64,000 nt of DNA from Halosimplex salinum (GCF_003730195.1 NZ_QWGG01000015.1:1-64000), one strand, 5' to 3'; shown: positions 25,494 to 35,400, numbered from the stretch's first letter. Translations and numbers: made by a program. The notes: generated by a model not told the origin, from the letters alone.

Positions 25494-27722
25494 TTACAGG
25501 TAGTCGCCGTCGACGGTCACGGTGACGGACTCGCCGTCGACGAGGAGGTCGTAGTCGCCGGCCTCCACGCGGTGGCCGTCGCCGGGGGCGTAGACGCCGA
25601 ACCGTTCGGCGGGCACCTCGACGGTCACCGTCGCTTCCTCGCCGGCGTCAAGATCCACGCGCTCGAACGCCTGGAGGCGTCGCTCCGGCATGACGAGCGT
25701 CTTCGACTCCGTCGTGCTGTACACCTGGACGACCTCGGTGCCGGCGCGGTCGCCGACGTTCTGAACCGTCACGTCGAGTTCGACGGTGTCGCCCGGTCCG
25801 ACGACCGACTCGTCGACCGAGAGGTCGCCCGTCTCGAACTCGGTGTAGGTCAGGCCGTGACCGAACGGGTAGAGCGGGTCGTAGGAGTCGGGGTGCTCGT
25901 GGTCGCCGATGGGGCGGGGCTGGTGGAGGTGGTCGTGGTGGAGGTCGACCTGCGCGCCCGAACGCGGCATCGTGACCGCGAGACGGCCGCTCGGGTCGTT
26001 CTCGCCGACGAGCGTCTCGGCGACGGCCTTGCCGCCCATCGTCCCGGGGAAGTAGGCCATCAGGAGGGCGTCGGCCTGCTCGCTGAGTTTCTCGACCGCG
26101 AGGGGGCGACCGGTGACGAGGACGCCGACGACGGGCGTCCCCGTCTCGACGACGGCGTCGACGAGCGCCTGCTGTTCCTCGGCGATGTCGAGCTGCTCGC
26201 GCGTCGGGAACTCGCCGGTCTCGGTGCGCGGGGAGCCGGCGCCGAACTCGTGGAGGTACCACCCCTCACCGAGCGCCAGCACGGCCACGTCCGCGTCGGC
26301 GGCCTTCTCGGCGGCCGCGTCGACGTCGAGCGTGTCGTGGAGCCCCGCGCCCTGCTCGTAGCTGACCTCGCCGTCGACGTGATTCCGGATCTCCTCGAGG
26401 ATGGTCGTCCCGTCGACGTGTTCTTCCTCCTCGACGGACCAGCCGCCGACCTGGTGGACGAGGTCGTCGGCGTTCGGCCCGCCGACGAAGACGTCCTCCT
26501 CGCCGGAGATCGGCAGGAAGTCGTCGTTCTTCAGGAGGGTCAGCGAGTCGCGGGCGACGTCGAGGGCCACTCGCTGGTGCTCGTCGGCGCCGACCGTCTC
26601 GAGCGCTTCGTCCCTGTCGACGTAGGGGTCCTCGAACAGTCCCATGCGGAACTTGCGTTCGAGGACGCGCTCGACGCTCGCGTCGAGGACGGACTCGTCG
26701 AGGTCGCCGGACTCGACGAGGTCGACGAGTTCGTCGACCTCGATGTCGTTGCCGACGGAGGCCACGTCGAGACCCGCCGTGCGGGCGTCGTAGGTCGCTT
26801 CGCGCAGATCCGCGGCGGTCTTGTGGTCGTCGGTGAGGTGGCGGACGCCGCCCCAGTCGGAGACGATGGTGCCGTCGAAGCCCAGATCGCCCCGGAGCAG
26901 GTCGGTGAGCCAGCGCTCGGACCCGTGGACGGGCTCGCCGTTGATGGAGTTGTAACACGGCATCACCGACTCGACGCCGGCGTCCAGCGCGGCCTCGAAC
27001 GGCGGGACGAACGTGTTGCGGAGCTTGTACTCCGAGACGTCGACCGGCGCCGCGTCCTCGCCGCGTTCGGGCTCGCTGTAGGCGGGGAAGTGCTTGGCCG
27101 TCGAGACGACGGTGGCCTCGGCTTCGAGTCCGTCGCCCTGGTAGCCGCGGACCTTCGCGGCCGCCATCTCGGCGACGAGCCGCGGGCTCTCGCCGAACGT
27201 TTCGAAGACGCGGCCCCAGCGGGGGTCACGACCCACGTCGCAGGTCGGCGAGTAGTTCTGGTGAGCGCCCGTCGCCGTGACCTCGGTCGCGGTGATCCGG
27301 GCGCCGGCCTCGATAGTCTCGGGGTCCCACGTCGCCGCGGCGCCGAGTCCGTTCGGGAACACCGTCGCGTCCGCGACGTACGCGTGCCCGTGGACCGCGT
27401 CCACGTTGAGGAAGAGCGGGATCCCGAGGCGCGTCTCCTCGGTCGCCGTCTCCTGGAGTTCGTTGACGATGTCGACGATCTCGCCCACCTCGGTGCCCGC
27501 GGAGCCGCCCCACCCGAACGGCGCCGCACAGCCGAGGTGTTTCTCGCGGACGAGGCCTTTCACCTCGTCCACGTCGACGTCCCGGTGCATCTCGCCGGCC
27601 CACGTTCCGACTAGCTGACCGGCCTTCTCCGCCACTGTCATCCTGTCGAGGAGATCCGAGACCCGCCGCGAGACCGGAAGATCCGGGCGTTGATACTCGG
27701 GATCCGCGTCACTCGATGGCAT
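25494..27722 (-). CDS. Glycoside hydrolase family 3 (beta-glucosidase-type)
   Basis: A 742-residue GH3 enzyme. The TIM-barrel domain (about 20-330) has DVGRDPRWGRVFETFGE, STAKHFPAYSEPERG and the nucleophile Asp in DGTIVSDWGGVR. The alpha/beta sandwich domain (370-590) begins with SLTLLKNDDFLPI and holds PFGHGLTYTEF at its end; a fibronectin-III-like domain closes the protein. It has no signal peptide, so it hydrolyses oligosaccharides in the cytoplasm, probably beta-glucosides or beta-xylosides. ATG 27722 (MPSSDADPEYQ) is preferred to an in-frame upstream extension. Confidence 0.93.
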   Translation of the reverse strand: MPSSDADPEYQRPDLPVSRRVSDLLDRMTVAEKAGQLVGTWAGEMHRDVDVDEVKGLVREKHLGCAAPFGWGGSAGTEVGEIVDIVNELQETATEETRLGIPLFLNVDAVHGHAYVADATVFPNGLGAAATWDPETIEAGARITATEVTATGAHQNYSPTCDVGRDPRWGRVFETFGESPRLVAEMAAAKVRGYQGDGLEAEATVVSTAKHFPAYSEPERGEDAAPVDVSEYKLRNTFVPPFEAALDAGVESVMPCYNSINGEPVHGSERWLTDLLRGDLGFDGTIVSDWGGVRHLTDDHKTAADLREATYDARTAGLDVASVGNDIEVDELVDLVESGDLDESVLDASVERVLERKFRMGLFEDPYVDRDEALETVGADEHQRVALDVARDSLTLLKNDDFLPISGEEDVFVGGPNADDLVHQVGGWSVEEEEHVDGTTILEEIRNHVDGEVSYEQGAGLHDTLDVDAAAEKAADADVAVLALGEGWYLHEFGAGSPRTETGEFPTREQLDIAEEQQALVDAVVETGTPVVGVLVTGRPLAVEKLSEQADALLMAYFPGTMGGKAVAETLVGENDPSGRLAVTMPRSGAQVDLHHDHLHQPRPIGDHEHPDSYDPLYPFGHGLTYTEFETGDLSVDESVVGPGDTVELDVTVQNVGDRAGTEVVQVYSTTESKTLVMPERRLQAFERVDLDAGEEATVTVEVPAERFGVYAPGDGHRVEAGDYDLLVDGESVTVTVDGDYL

Positions 27723-27857
27723 GTTCGGATGGATTTCCGTTGCCCACATAAACATTGCGAGGTGAATCTCCCGCGTTCGCGTCCGGTTCAGCCGAACGCG
27801 GGGCGAGTTGGTGTCGAAATCCACACGTATTTGGGCCTCGGCGGGCTGGATCGCTCC

Positions 27858-28763
27858 ATGGTGGAAGACGTGTCTGAACGGGTAGAGGGGGTCGACGTCG
27901 AATCGGGCGAACTCTCGGAAGACGAGTCGGCGGTCGTCCGGGAGGCGCTCGCGTCCGAGAAGTCCTTCGTCCGCCAGAAGGGCGTGCGAGTGCTCGACGC
28001 GCTCGCCGTCGAGGACGTCTCTGCGGTCGAGCCGTTCCTCGACGACCTGCTCGCGCTCCTGGAAGACGAGCGCGTCTCCGTCGCACAGGCCGCCGGCACG
28101 GTCGTGCTCCGCGTCGCGAACGAGTCACCCGGCCTGTTCGCCGACGGCGTCTCGGAGGCCGTCTCGCTGACCGAACGCGATCTGGCCGGCATCGAGCTCC
28201 TGGGCGCCCAGATACTCGCCCAGATCGTCGTCGATCACCCCGAGTACTGTTCCGACGAGGTCGACCGACTCCTCGCCGTCCTGCAGGACCGGTCCGTCTC
28301 CTTCGACAAGAGCGAAGGCGCCGAGCAGTTCGACGATCCCAACATCGAACAGGCCCTCCGCGAACAGGACAAGGAGGAACACGAGATGCGCCTCCAGACG
28401 CAGGTGGTGCTCTCGAACGTCGTCATCGCCATCGCGGAGGGCGTTCCCGAAGCGTACGCGGACAGCGTCGACGAGGTCATCGCACTGCTGGACAGCCCGG
28501 ACACGACGATCGTCGCCGCGGGCGCCGACGTGCTCTCCGAACTCGCCGGTGAGGACCCCGAGGCCGCCGCGCCGGCCTACGACGGACTGATCGGCTGCCT
28601 CGGCCACGACGACTCGCGGGTCCGCGCCCGCGGCGTCCGCGGCCTCGGCCTCCTCGGCGACGACCGCGCCGTCGGCCCCCTGAACGACCTCGCCGAGGCC
28701 GAACCGGAGGAAGAGATCGCCGATCTGGCCGCCGAGACCGCCGAGTTCCTCGACGAGCAGTAG
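27858..28763 (+). CDS. HEAT-repeat protein
   Basis: A 301-residue acidic protein made of helical pairs: EKSFVRQKGVRVLDALAVED, FLDDLLALLEDERVSVAQAA, SVDEVIALLDSPDTTIVAAG and YDGLIGCLGHDDSRVRARGV with GLGLLGDD are typical HEAT units. HEAT solenoids are protein-binding scaffolds; no partner can be named. Its ATG is 135 bases from the divergent GH3 start. Length and regular repeats argue for an intact gene. Confidence 0.85.
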   Translation: MVEDVSERVEGVDVESGELSEDESAVVREALASEKSFVRQKGVRVLDALAVEDVSAVEPFLDDLLALLEDERVSVAQAAGTVVLRVANESPGLFADGVSEAVSLTERDLAGIELLGAQILAQIVVDHPEYCSDEVDRLLAVLQDRSVSFDKSEGAEQFDDPNIEQALREQDKEEHEMRLQTQVVLSNVVIAIAEGVPEAYADSVDEVIALLDSPDTTIVAAGADVLSELAGEDPEAAAPAYDGLIGCLGHDDSRVRARGVRGLGLLGDDRAVGPLNDLAEAEPEEEIADLAAETAEFLDEQ

Positions 28764-28828
28764 TCTCGAAAGGATATCGCGACAGCCGTCAGTTTTCCGT
28801 CGATCCCGTCCCGGAGGCGTAGCCCCGT

Positions 28829-29062
28829 CTACTCGTCCATCGCGCGGTTCGTGCAGTACCAGTAGGTGAAGCTAAACACGACGAGCGACCCGACGATCAG
28901 GACCGCGTCGAAGACGAGGATCGGGAAGGCGTCGTCGCCGGGCGAGACGAACAGCGCCGAGAGCGCCAGCAGGACCCCCATCGTGGCCATGACGGCCAGC
29001 ACCATCGGGATGTTGTCGCGCTGGGCGCAGACGAGGTCGACGGCGCTTGTTCCACCGGGCAC
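28829..29062 (-). CDS. Small two-helix membrane protein
   Basis: A 77-residue protein with two membrane helices, MVLAVMATMGVLLALSALFV and ILVFDAVLIVGSLVVFSFTY. GTG 29062 is the likely start: a TATA-like CTTCAATACC lies 25-30 bases before it, which fits a leaderless gene. The longer frame to 29158 is Arg/Ser-rich and not convincing. The tail WYCTNRAMDE is cytoplasmic or external. Function unknown. Confidence 0.6.
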   Translation of the reverse strand: MPGGTSAVDLVCAQRDNIPMVLAVMATMGVLLALSALFVSPGDDAFPILVFDAVLIVGSLVVFSFTYWYCTNRAMDE

Positions 29063-29194
29063 GTTCTGACCTGTCGGCCGCCGGTATTGAAGTCCCCGGT
29101 TCCGCCGTCCAGTGAGCCGCGACTCGAACGCGCGGCTACCGGCCGAGCGACGCGACAAAACGAAGCGGTAGTCGGTCTCCCGGTCGCCGGGCCG

Positions 29195-31420
29195 TCAGTC
29201 CCCGGCGGCCTGGTCGGTCTGGAACTCCTCGTCGGGGCCGACGAGTTCGGCGCCCTCGAGGGGTTCGCTCTGCCAGTACTCGTGGTCCGGGTCCTCACGG
29301 AAGCAGGCGGCACCGTTGCCTTCGCCGCCCTCCACGTCGTACAGCGGCGGCTTCTGCTCCGTACAGGCCTCCCGAGCGACGGGACACCGGGTGTGGAAAC
29401 GACAGCCCGACGGCGGGTCGACCGGGTCGGGCACGTCGATGGACCGCATCGGCGGTTCGCCGGCCTCGACGGCGTCGAGGTCGAGCGTCGGCGTCGCCCA
29501 GCGCAGCACCTTCGTGTAGGGGTGGCGCGGGTCCTGGATGAGTCGCTCCGCGGTGCCGATCTCCACGATCTCGCCGAGATACATCACGGCGATACGGCCG
29601 TCGCCGTGCTCCGTGAAGTACCGCGCGTTCGAGAGGTCGTGGGAGATGAAGAGGAACGAGGTGTCGAACACGTCCTGCAGTTCGAGCATCAGGTCCATCA
29701 GCTCGACGCGCAGACTCACGTCGACGGCGCTGATGGCCTCGTCCGCGAGGATCGCGTCCGGGTTCATGAGCAGCGCGCGCGTCAGCGCGACGCGCTGTTT
29801 CTCGCCGCCCGAGAGCTGGTGCGGGTACCGGTCGGCGAAATCGGCCGGCGGGTTCATCCCGACGCGGTCGAGCAGCGAGTAGATCCGGTCTCGGCGTTCG
29901 TTCCGGCTGATGTTCGGGTGGGTGTGCCGGAGCGGTTCCGACAGGATGTCGACGATCCGGCGGTTCGGATTGAGCGACGCGCCGGGGTCCTGGTGGATGA
30001 TCTGCATGGCCTGCCGGACCTCGTCGTACGACCGCTCCGTGTTGCCGGCCTTGGCCTCCCAGATGTCCGTCCCGCGGAACTTGACGCTCCCACCGGTCGG
30101 GCGCTGGAGCCCGATGGCGGTCTTGCCCAGCGTCGTCTTCCCGCATCCGGACTCGCCCAGCAGGGCGACGACGTCGTTCTCGTAGATGTCGAGGTCGATG
30201 CCGTCGACGGCCTTGACGATGTCCGGGTCGTCGCCGAAGATGTCGAACAGTCCCTGCTCCTCCTCGAAGTGGACCTCGACGTCGTCGAGCGAGAGGACGG
30301 CCTCTTCGCCGCGTTCGGGCGACACGTCGCGGTCGAACGCTTCCTGGTCGCGCTGCGCGGTCGCCGCGTCCTCGCCGTAGTTGAGGGCGATCTCCTCGCG
30401 GGCCTGTTCCCAGTGGTGACAGGCCGTCCGATGACCGTCGTCGTCGATGGTCTCGAGGGGCGGGTCGTCGCTGACACACTCCTCGGTCGCGAGCGGACAG
30501 CGGGGGTGGAAGCTACACCCTTCCGGAACGTTCACCGGAGCCGGCCCCTCGCCCTCGATGGGCTGCATCTCCGAGAGGGGCGCGTCGAGGTTCGGCGTCG
30601 CGTTCAGCAGCTTCCGCGTGTACGGGTGACCCGCGTCCGCGATGATCTTGTCGCGGGAGCCGACCTCGACGAACTGGAACGCGTAGATGATGCTCATCCG
30701 GTCGGCCAGCGCCGTGATCAGCGGCAGGTCGTGCGTGATGAACGCCAGCGTCAGGTCGTAGGTCTTCTGGAGGTCGTTCAGCAGCATCAGGATCGACCGC
30801 TGCATCAGCAGGTCGAGCGCCGCCGTCGGCTCGTCCATCACCAGCACCTCCGGTTCCAGCACGAGCGACAGCGCGATGAGCGCGCGCTGTTGCATCCCGC
30901 CGGAGAGCTCGTGGGGGTACGCGTCGAGGACGCGCTCGGGCTCGAGGTACAGGTTCTCGAGCAGTTCCCGGGCGAAGACCATCCCCTCCTCGACGTTCTT
31001 GTCGTGGGCCTTCAGGGTGTCCCGGAAGTGGGCCCCGACCTTCATCGTCGGGTTGAACGAGGACATCGCGCCCTGGAACACCATCGAGATCTCCTCCCAG
31101 CGGAACTTCCGGAGTTCCTCGTCGCTCTGTTCGAGGACGTCGACCGTCCCGCCGCTCTCCGGGTGATACAGGATCTCGCCGGTGAGTCTGCCGGGGTCCG
31201 GGATCGAGTCGAGCAGTGCCGATGCGAACATCGACTTGCCCGACCCGGACTCGCCGACGATCCCCAGCACCTCGTCGCGTTCGATGTCGATGCTCACGTC
31301 GTCGAGGACGTACGTCTCGCCGTCGTCGAAGGTCACTTTCGCGTTGTTGACCTCGACGACGGGGTCCTCGACCGTGGAGTGAACCGTCGCGTCCGCCGTC
31401 GTTCGCTGATCGGTTGCCAT
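29195..31420 (-). CDS. Fused dipeptide/oligopeptide ABC transporter ATPase (DppD-DppF)
   Basis: A 741-residue protein with two complete ABC ATPase domains in one chain. Domain 1: Walker A GESGSGKS (56-63), signature LSGGMQQRA, Walker B VLVMDEPTAALD, then the oligopeptide-family Cys motif CSFHPRCPLATEEC. Domain 2: Walker A GESGCGKTT (about 420-428), signature LSGGEKQRV, Walker B region ILADEAISAVD, and CRFHTRCPVAREAC. The Cys motifs are those that bind Fe-S or metal in DppD-type subunits. In most species these are two genes. It directly follows the permease gene (TAAATG) in a four-gene operon and would energise uptake of peptides or similar solutes. Confidence 0.94.
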   Translation of the reverse strand: MATDQRTTADATVHSTVEDPVVEVNNAKVTFDDGETYVLDDVSIDIERDEVLGIVGESGSGKSMFASALLDSIPDPGRLTGEILYHPESGGTVDVLEQSDEELRKFRWEEISMVFQGAMSSFNPTMKVGAHFRDTLKAHDKNVEEGMVFARELLENLYLEPERVLDAYPHELSGGMQQRALIALSLVLEPEVLVMDEPTAALDLLMQRSILMLLNDLQKTYDLTLAFITHDLPLITALADRMSIIYAFQFVEVGSRDKIIADAGHPYTRKLLNATPNLDAPLSEMQPIEGEGPAPVNVPEGCSFHPRCPLATEECVSDDPPLETIDDDGHRTACHHWEQAREEIALNYGEDAATAQRDQEAFDRDVSPERGEEAVLSLDDVEVHFEEEQGLFDIFGDDPDIVKAVDGIDLDIYENDVVALLGESGCGKTTLGKTAIGLQRPTGGSVKFRGTDIWEAKAGNTERSYDEVRQAMQIIHQDPGASLNPNRRIVDILSEPLRHTHPNISRNERRDRIYSLLDRVGMNPPADFADRYPHQLSGGEKQRVALTRALLMNPDAILADEAISAVDVSLRVELMDLMLELQDVFDTSFLFISHDLSNARYFTEHGDGRIAVMYLGEIVEIGTAERLIQDPRHPYTKVLRWATPTLDLDAVEAGEPPMRSIDVPDPVDPPSGCRFHTRCPVAREACTEQKPPLYDVEGGEGNGAACFREDPDHEYWQSEPLEGAELVGPDEEFQTDQAAGD

Positions 31421-32452
31421 TTAGACCATCCCCTTCGACGTCGTCTCTTCGCCTTCCTCTGCAGTCGATTCTGACTCGCCGGCGAGTCGGGTACGGACCC
31501 GCGGGTTGAACACCCGGTCGAGGCCCTGCCCGAGCAGGATCATCGACAGCGAGAGGCCGACCACGGCGATCATCGGCGCGATGATCCAGTGGGCGGCCGC
31601 GGGGACGAACAGCGCCCCGTTCTCGTAGGCCCGCGACATCGTCACGCCCCAGGTCGGATCCGAGTAGGGCAACACACCCAGGAAGAACAGCCCGACCGAC
31701 GCGAAGATCGTGTAGCGTGCGGCGAACACGAAGTTCACCGTCACGTACGGCATCAGGTTCGGGATGACGTCCTTCCAGAGGATCCGGACCGTGGAGGTCC
31801 CCATCGTCCGGGAGGCCTCGACGTAACTGTCTTCGCGGATGGTCAGCACCTGCGAGCGCAGCGACCGACCCAGCCCCGCCCAGTAGTTGATCGTCAGGAT
31901 GACCCCGACGAAGATCGGATTCTCCGGACTGAACGTGATTGCGAGGATGATCACCAGCGGGAGGCCGGGGATCGCCATGAAGAAGTCCGAGATGGACATC
32001 AGGACGGTGTCGACGGTCCCACCCTTGTAGCCGGCGAGGGTCCCGACGATGACCGCGACGCCGGTCGCCCAGACGCCGCCGGCAAGCACCATGAGCAGGA
32101 CGTCGGGCGTCGCGTGGATGATCGAGGCGGCCAGGTCGACACCCGAGTTCGTCGTCCCGAGCGGGTAGGCCCAGTTCTCGAACATCCCGAGGAGCCGGGG
32201 CGCCTGACTCGAACTCGGCGCTCGCCAGAGCCCGAGGACGGCCACCAGCGCCACCGCGACGTAGACGCCGAGCAACAGGAGGCCCAGCCGGGTCCGCATG
32301 TCCGACCACGCGACGACCCCGGGCTCGTAGATGCTTCGCTCGTAGAACTCGCGGAGGCGGTCCCCCCGAGTCATGTTCGCGCCCGAACTCTCACTCTGCC
32401 AGTCGAGCCCCTCTGCCGGGGCGTCCGATTCAGTATGCTTCACTGGAATCAC
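31421..32452 (-). CDS. dppC: Peptide-type ABC transporter permease, DppC-like
   Basis: A 343-residue inner-membrane permease. An N-terminal extension of about 50 residues precedes the first helix (RLGLLLLGVYVAVALVAVLG), the usual DppC layout. The ATPase-contact (EAA) loop is EASRTMGTSTVRILWKDVIP. Six membrane helices can be counted. The start is GTG 32452, overlapping the upstream dppB-like gene by 23 bases; a second GTG at 32443 is possible. The stop abuts the ATPase start codon. Confidence 0.93.
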   Translation of the reverse strand: MIPVKHTESDAPAEGLDWQSESSGANMTRGDRLREFYERSIYEPGVVAWSDMRTRLGLLLLGVYVAVALVAVLGLWRAPSSSQAPRLLGMFENWAYPLGTTNSGVDLAASIIHATPDVLLMVLAGGVWATGVAVIVGTLAGYKGGTVDTVLMSISDFFMAIPGLPLVIILAITFSPENPIFVGVILTINYWAGLGRSLRSQVLTIREDSYVEASRTMGTSTVRILWKDVIPNLMPYVTVNFVFAARYTIFASVGLFFLGVLPYSDPTWGVTMSRAYENGALFVPAAAHWIIAPMIAVVGLSLSMILLGQGLDRVFNPRVRTRLAGESESTAEEGEETTSKGMV

Positions 32453-33434
32453 CTTTGCTGATGCGCGGGTCTATCTTCCCGTAGGTCAGGTCAGCGATGT
32501 ACACGCCGACGACCAGCGCCACCGTGATGACGAGGAAGGTGCCCATCATCATCGGGTAGTCGTTCCTGTTGACGGCGTTGAGTAGTTCGAGGCCCAGACC
32601 GGGGTAGTTGAAGATCTGTTCGAGGATGATCGTCCCTCCCAGCCGGAACCCGAGCAGCAGCAGGAACCCGGTGTACATCGGCAGGATGGCGTTGCGCGCC
32701 ACGTAGCGGGTCGCGATCCGCCCGTCGGAGAGGCCGCGAAGTCGTGCGACCTCGACGAAGTCCTCACCGAGCACCTGGATGCTGTTGCCACGCATCGCCA
32801 GCGCCTGCGCGCCGACCCCGACGATAGTGTACGACAGGATGGGGAGCGCTCCGTGGCGAATCACGCTGATCACGTACTCGAGACTCCACTGGTTCTCGAT
32901 ACTGGGGTCGGCCGTCCCCGAGGGGGGGAACAGCGACCACCGGTACGAGAAAAACAGCAGGAGCAGGATCGCGAGCACGTAGAACGGGATCGACATCCCC
33001 GCGATCGAGACCGAAGAGACGGCCGTGTCGAACCTCGACCCCTCCCAGTAGGCTTGGATTGCCCCGAGCACGATCCCCCCCGCGAACATGAGCACCGTCG
33101 AGACGACGACGATGAAGATAGTCCACGGTGCCGCTCGTGCGACGATGTCGACGACCGGACGGCTGTAGTGGATCGACTGACCCAGGTCGAGCTGGAGCGC
33201 CGCGCTCATGTAGTCGAAGTACTGTACCCACAACGGCGCGTCCGGCTGGACGTTCTGCAGGTTTGCGATCTGCTTGTTGACCTCCTCCGGCGGTAACCCC
33301 TGTCTCAGCAACTGGACTCGCAACTGCGTGAACGGTCCTCCCGGAAGCAGACGGATCAGGCCGAAGGTGAGCGACATCACCGCAAAGATGGTGACGAACA
33401 CCCTGGCTGTCCGCCGCACGTAATAATTAACCAT
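32430..33434 (-). CDS. dppB: Peptide-type ABC transporter permease, DppB-like
   Basis: A 334-residue permease with an uncleaved first helix (ARVFVTIFAVMSLTFGLIRL), a long external loop containing PEEVNKQIANLQNVQPDAPL, and the EAA loop VEVARLRGLSDGRIATRYVA. The C-terminal region LGFRLGGTIILEQIFNYPGL is a standard DppB feature. It pairs with the DppC-like protein to form the translocation channel. It is the second gene of the operon, 118 bases after the binding-protein gene. Confidence 0.94.
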   Translation of the reverse strand: MVNYYVRRTARVFVTIFAVMSLTFGLIRLLPGGPFTQLRVQLLRQGLPPEEVNKQIANLQNVQPDAPLWVQYFDYMSAALQLDLGQSIHYSRPVVDIVARAAPWTIFIVVVSTVLMFAGGIVLGAIQAYWEGSRFDTAVSSVSIAGMSIPFYVLAILLLLFFSYRWSLFPPSGTADPSIENQWSLEYVISVIRHGALPILSYTIVGVGAQALAMRGNSIQVLGEDFVEVARLRGLSDGRIATRYVARNAILPMYTGFLLLLGFRLGGTIILEQIFNYPGLGLELLNAVNRNDYPMMMGTFLVITVALVVGVYIADLTYGKIDPRISKGDSSEAY

Positions 33435-33552
33435 GCGTCCTGTTGACGATGTTCTCCGTCAGCACTTTAAGCTTTGACGACTCGCGTCGGCAGAAACGGT
33501 TCGGTTCGAAACCGGTCTGTTCAACTGGACGATCGGACCGCCGTGGAGTCCG

Positions 33553-35400
33553 TTACTCCTTGGCGGTCAGCTTGCCCGCGCGGGGCAGCCAGAACGGCGG
33601 CCACTTGATACCGCGCTCGGGGTCGCCCTCCTGGATGTCGACGTTCCAGTCGTCGGTGGTCACCCAGGACTGCTCGAACTTGGAGACCAGCGACAGCATC
33701 GGCAGGTCGTAGTTGTTGTGCCAGGCGGCCTCCTGCACGATGGGCTGGGCCTCCTCGGTGGTCGCGACCGTCCCGATCTCCTCGACCTTCTCGAGCGGGT
33801 TGAGCGTCATCTCGCCGTCGCCGCTCATCGCCGGGATGGTCTGGTCGGACTCGGTGTCGTAGCTGTGTCCGCCGTCCAGCGCGTCCAGCACCAGCTGGTG
33901 GCGCAGCGGGAAGTACGGGAAGGTCGAACGGGCCTGGCCGGGCAGCCAGAAGAACCCGCCGAACTGGAAGTTACCCTCGATGTACTCGCCGAACAGGTCG
34001 CTGGTCGGGCGCGTCGCAATGGAGACGTCGAACCCGAAGTCGTTGAGGCGGTCGACGACCGTCTCGGTCATCGCCGTCCAGTCGGTCCAGCCACCGGGCG
34101 TGAGGTACTCGACGCTGATCTCCTCGCCGTCGGGAGTCATCCAGGTGTCGCCTTCCTTCGAGTAGCCGGCGTCCTCGAGGATCTGGGTCGCCGTCTCCTG
34201 GTCGGACTCGTCGACGCCGTAGTCGTTGAACTGGCCCTTGGTGTCGCCGAGCCACTCGTCGATGTTACGCGGCGCGATCCCACAGGGGATCTCGGCCGGG
34301 AACTTCGTGCGCGGGCCCGCGTTGTCGACCAGTTCCTGTCGGTTGACGACGTAGGCGATGGCGTGTCGGACGGCCCGGTCGCCGAAGATCGGGTCGTCGT
34401 GGTTGAAGATCATCCCGTAGCCCCACTTGGCCGGGATGGTCTGGACCTCCATCACGTAGTCCTGGAACGCGTCCACCGTCTCGGGGCCGGCGAACATGCT
34501 CCAGACGCTGTCGAACCGGCCGCCGCCGGTCGTGAAGTCCTGCTGGGGCGTCGACGCTTCCTGATAGGCGTCGAACTGGTAGTCCGAGAAGTTGACGTTC
34601 TCGATGCTGTGGAACTCCTCGTTGCGCTCGAAGTTCCACTGCTGCTGGTTCTTGTCGACGTAGCGCCAGGCGCCGCTCGTGACGACGTCGGTGTCGCTGT
34701 CCTCCCAGTTCCACTGCTGGACTTCGGAGGCGTCGGCGTCGAGGAACTGCTCGAACGCCGCGTGGGGCGTGTCGATCCACATGTTACCCAGCTGGTGTTT
34801 GACCATCACGGGGTTGGTCGGGCCAGTGAGGTTCATCTGGAACGTGTAGTCGTCGACGACCTCGGTGCTCTCGACGTAGCCCCAGATGGCGCTGCCGGTC
34901 TTCTCGAGGATCTGGAACTGGGTGTCGATGTCCTGGGTGGTCACGTCGCTGCCGTCGGACCACGAGAGGTCCTCGCGGAAGGTTAGCGTGACCGTCTCGT
35001 TCTCGAACTCCCAGTCGTCCAGCGCCGCGAGCTGGAACTCGTTGGTCTCGAAGGAGTACGCTGCGTAACGGTCGAACGCCAGCCGTCGTGCCGGCTCGGA
35101 GGCGATCTGCGTGTTGTGGTTGTTGAGCGTCCGGTTGGTCGGGTCGGCCTGGAGGCCACTCGAGTGAGTCTGGTCGACGACGGTCGTGCTACCGCCGTCG
35201 GACCCGTCGCCGCCGTCGGACCCGTCACTGCCGTCGGACCCGTCGGACCCGTCGCTGCCGTCGGACCCGCCGTCTTCGTTATCTGTCTCCCCGCCATCTC
35301 CACCACACCCTGCGAGCGCAGCGGCGCCGGATGCTCCCGCCAGTGTCAGGAACTTCCGCCGGTCGATGACGTCGCTGTACTCTTTTGTGCTGTCAGACAT
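33553..35400 (-). CDS. Extracellular solute-binding lipoprotein, family 5 (peptide type)
   Basis: A 615-residue TAT lipoprotein: twin Arg in VIDRRKFLTLAGASGAAALA and lipobox LAGC. A low-complexity linker of Gly-Ser-Asp triplets (about residues 45-70, encoded near 35185-35275) tethers the domain to the membrane. The mature part has SBP-5 features: LRFDRY-like YDRYAAYSFETNEFQ, FREDLSWSDGSDVTTQDI and ravRhAIayvVNRQELVDN-like segment around residue 350. It captures the solute for the permease/ATPase set encoded downstream. A TATA-like CTTTTATGAA lies about 30 bases upstream. Confidence 0.93.
   Translation of the reverse strand: MSDSTKEYSDVIDRRKFLTLAGASGAAALAGCGGDGGETDNEDGGSDGSDGSDGSDGSDGSDGGDGSDGGSTTVVDQTHSSGLQADPTNRTLNNHNTQIASEPARRLAFDRYAAYSFETNEFQLAALDDWEFENETVTLTFREDLSWSDGSDVTTQDIDTQFQILEKTGSAIWGYVESTEVVDDYTFQMNLTGPTNPVMVKHQLGNMWIDTPHAAFEQFLDADASEVQQWNWEDSDTDVVTSGAWRYVDKNQQQWNFERNEEFHSIENVNFSDYQFDAYQEASTPQQDFTTGGGRFDSVWSMFAGPETVDAFQDYVMEVQTIPAKWGYGMIFNHDDPIFGDRAVRHAIAYVVNRQELVDNAGPRTKFPAEIPCGIAPRNIDEWLGDTKGQFNDYGVDESDQETATQILEDAGYSKEGDTWMTPDGEEISVEYLTPGGWTDWTAMTETVVDRLNDFGFDVSIATRPTSDLFGEYIEGNFQFGGFFWLPGQARSTFPYFPLRHQLVLDALDGGHSYDTESDQTIPAMSGDGEMTLNPLEKVEEIGTVATTEEAQPIVQEAAWHNNYDLPMLSLVSKFEQSWVTTDDWNVDIQEGDPERGIKWPPFWLPRAGKLTAKE

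Noticed and set aside
25572-27614. A long plus-strand frame opposite the GH3 gene
   Set aside because: Antisense shadow; GH3 catalytic motifs are on the minus strand.
29087-31474. A 795-residue plus-strand open frame opposite the fused ABC ATPase
   Set aside because: Low-complexity composition without domains; the antisense ATPase has all motifs.
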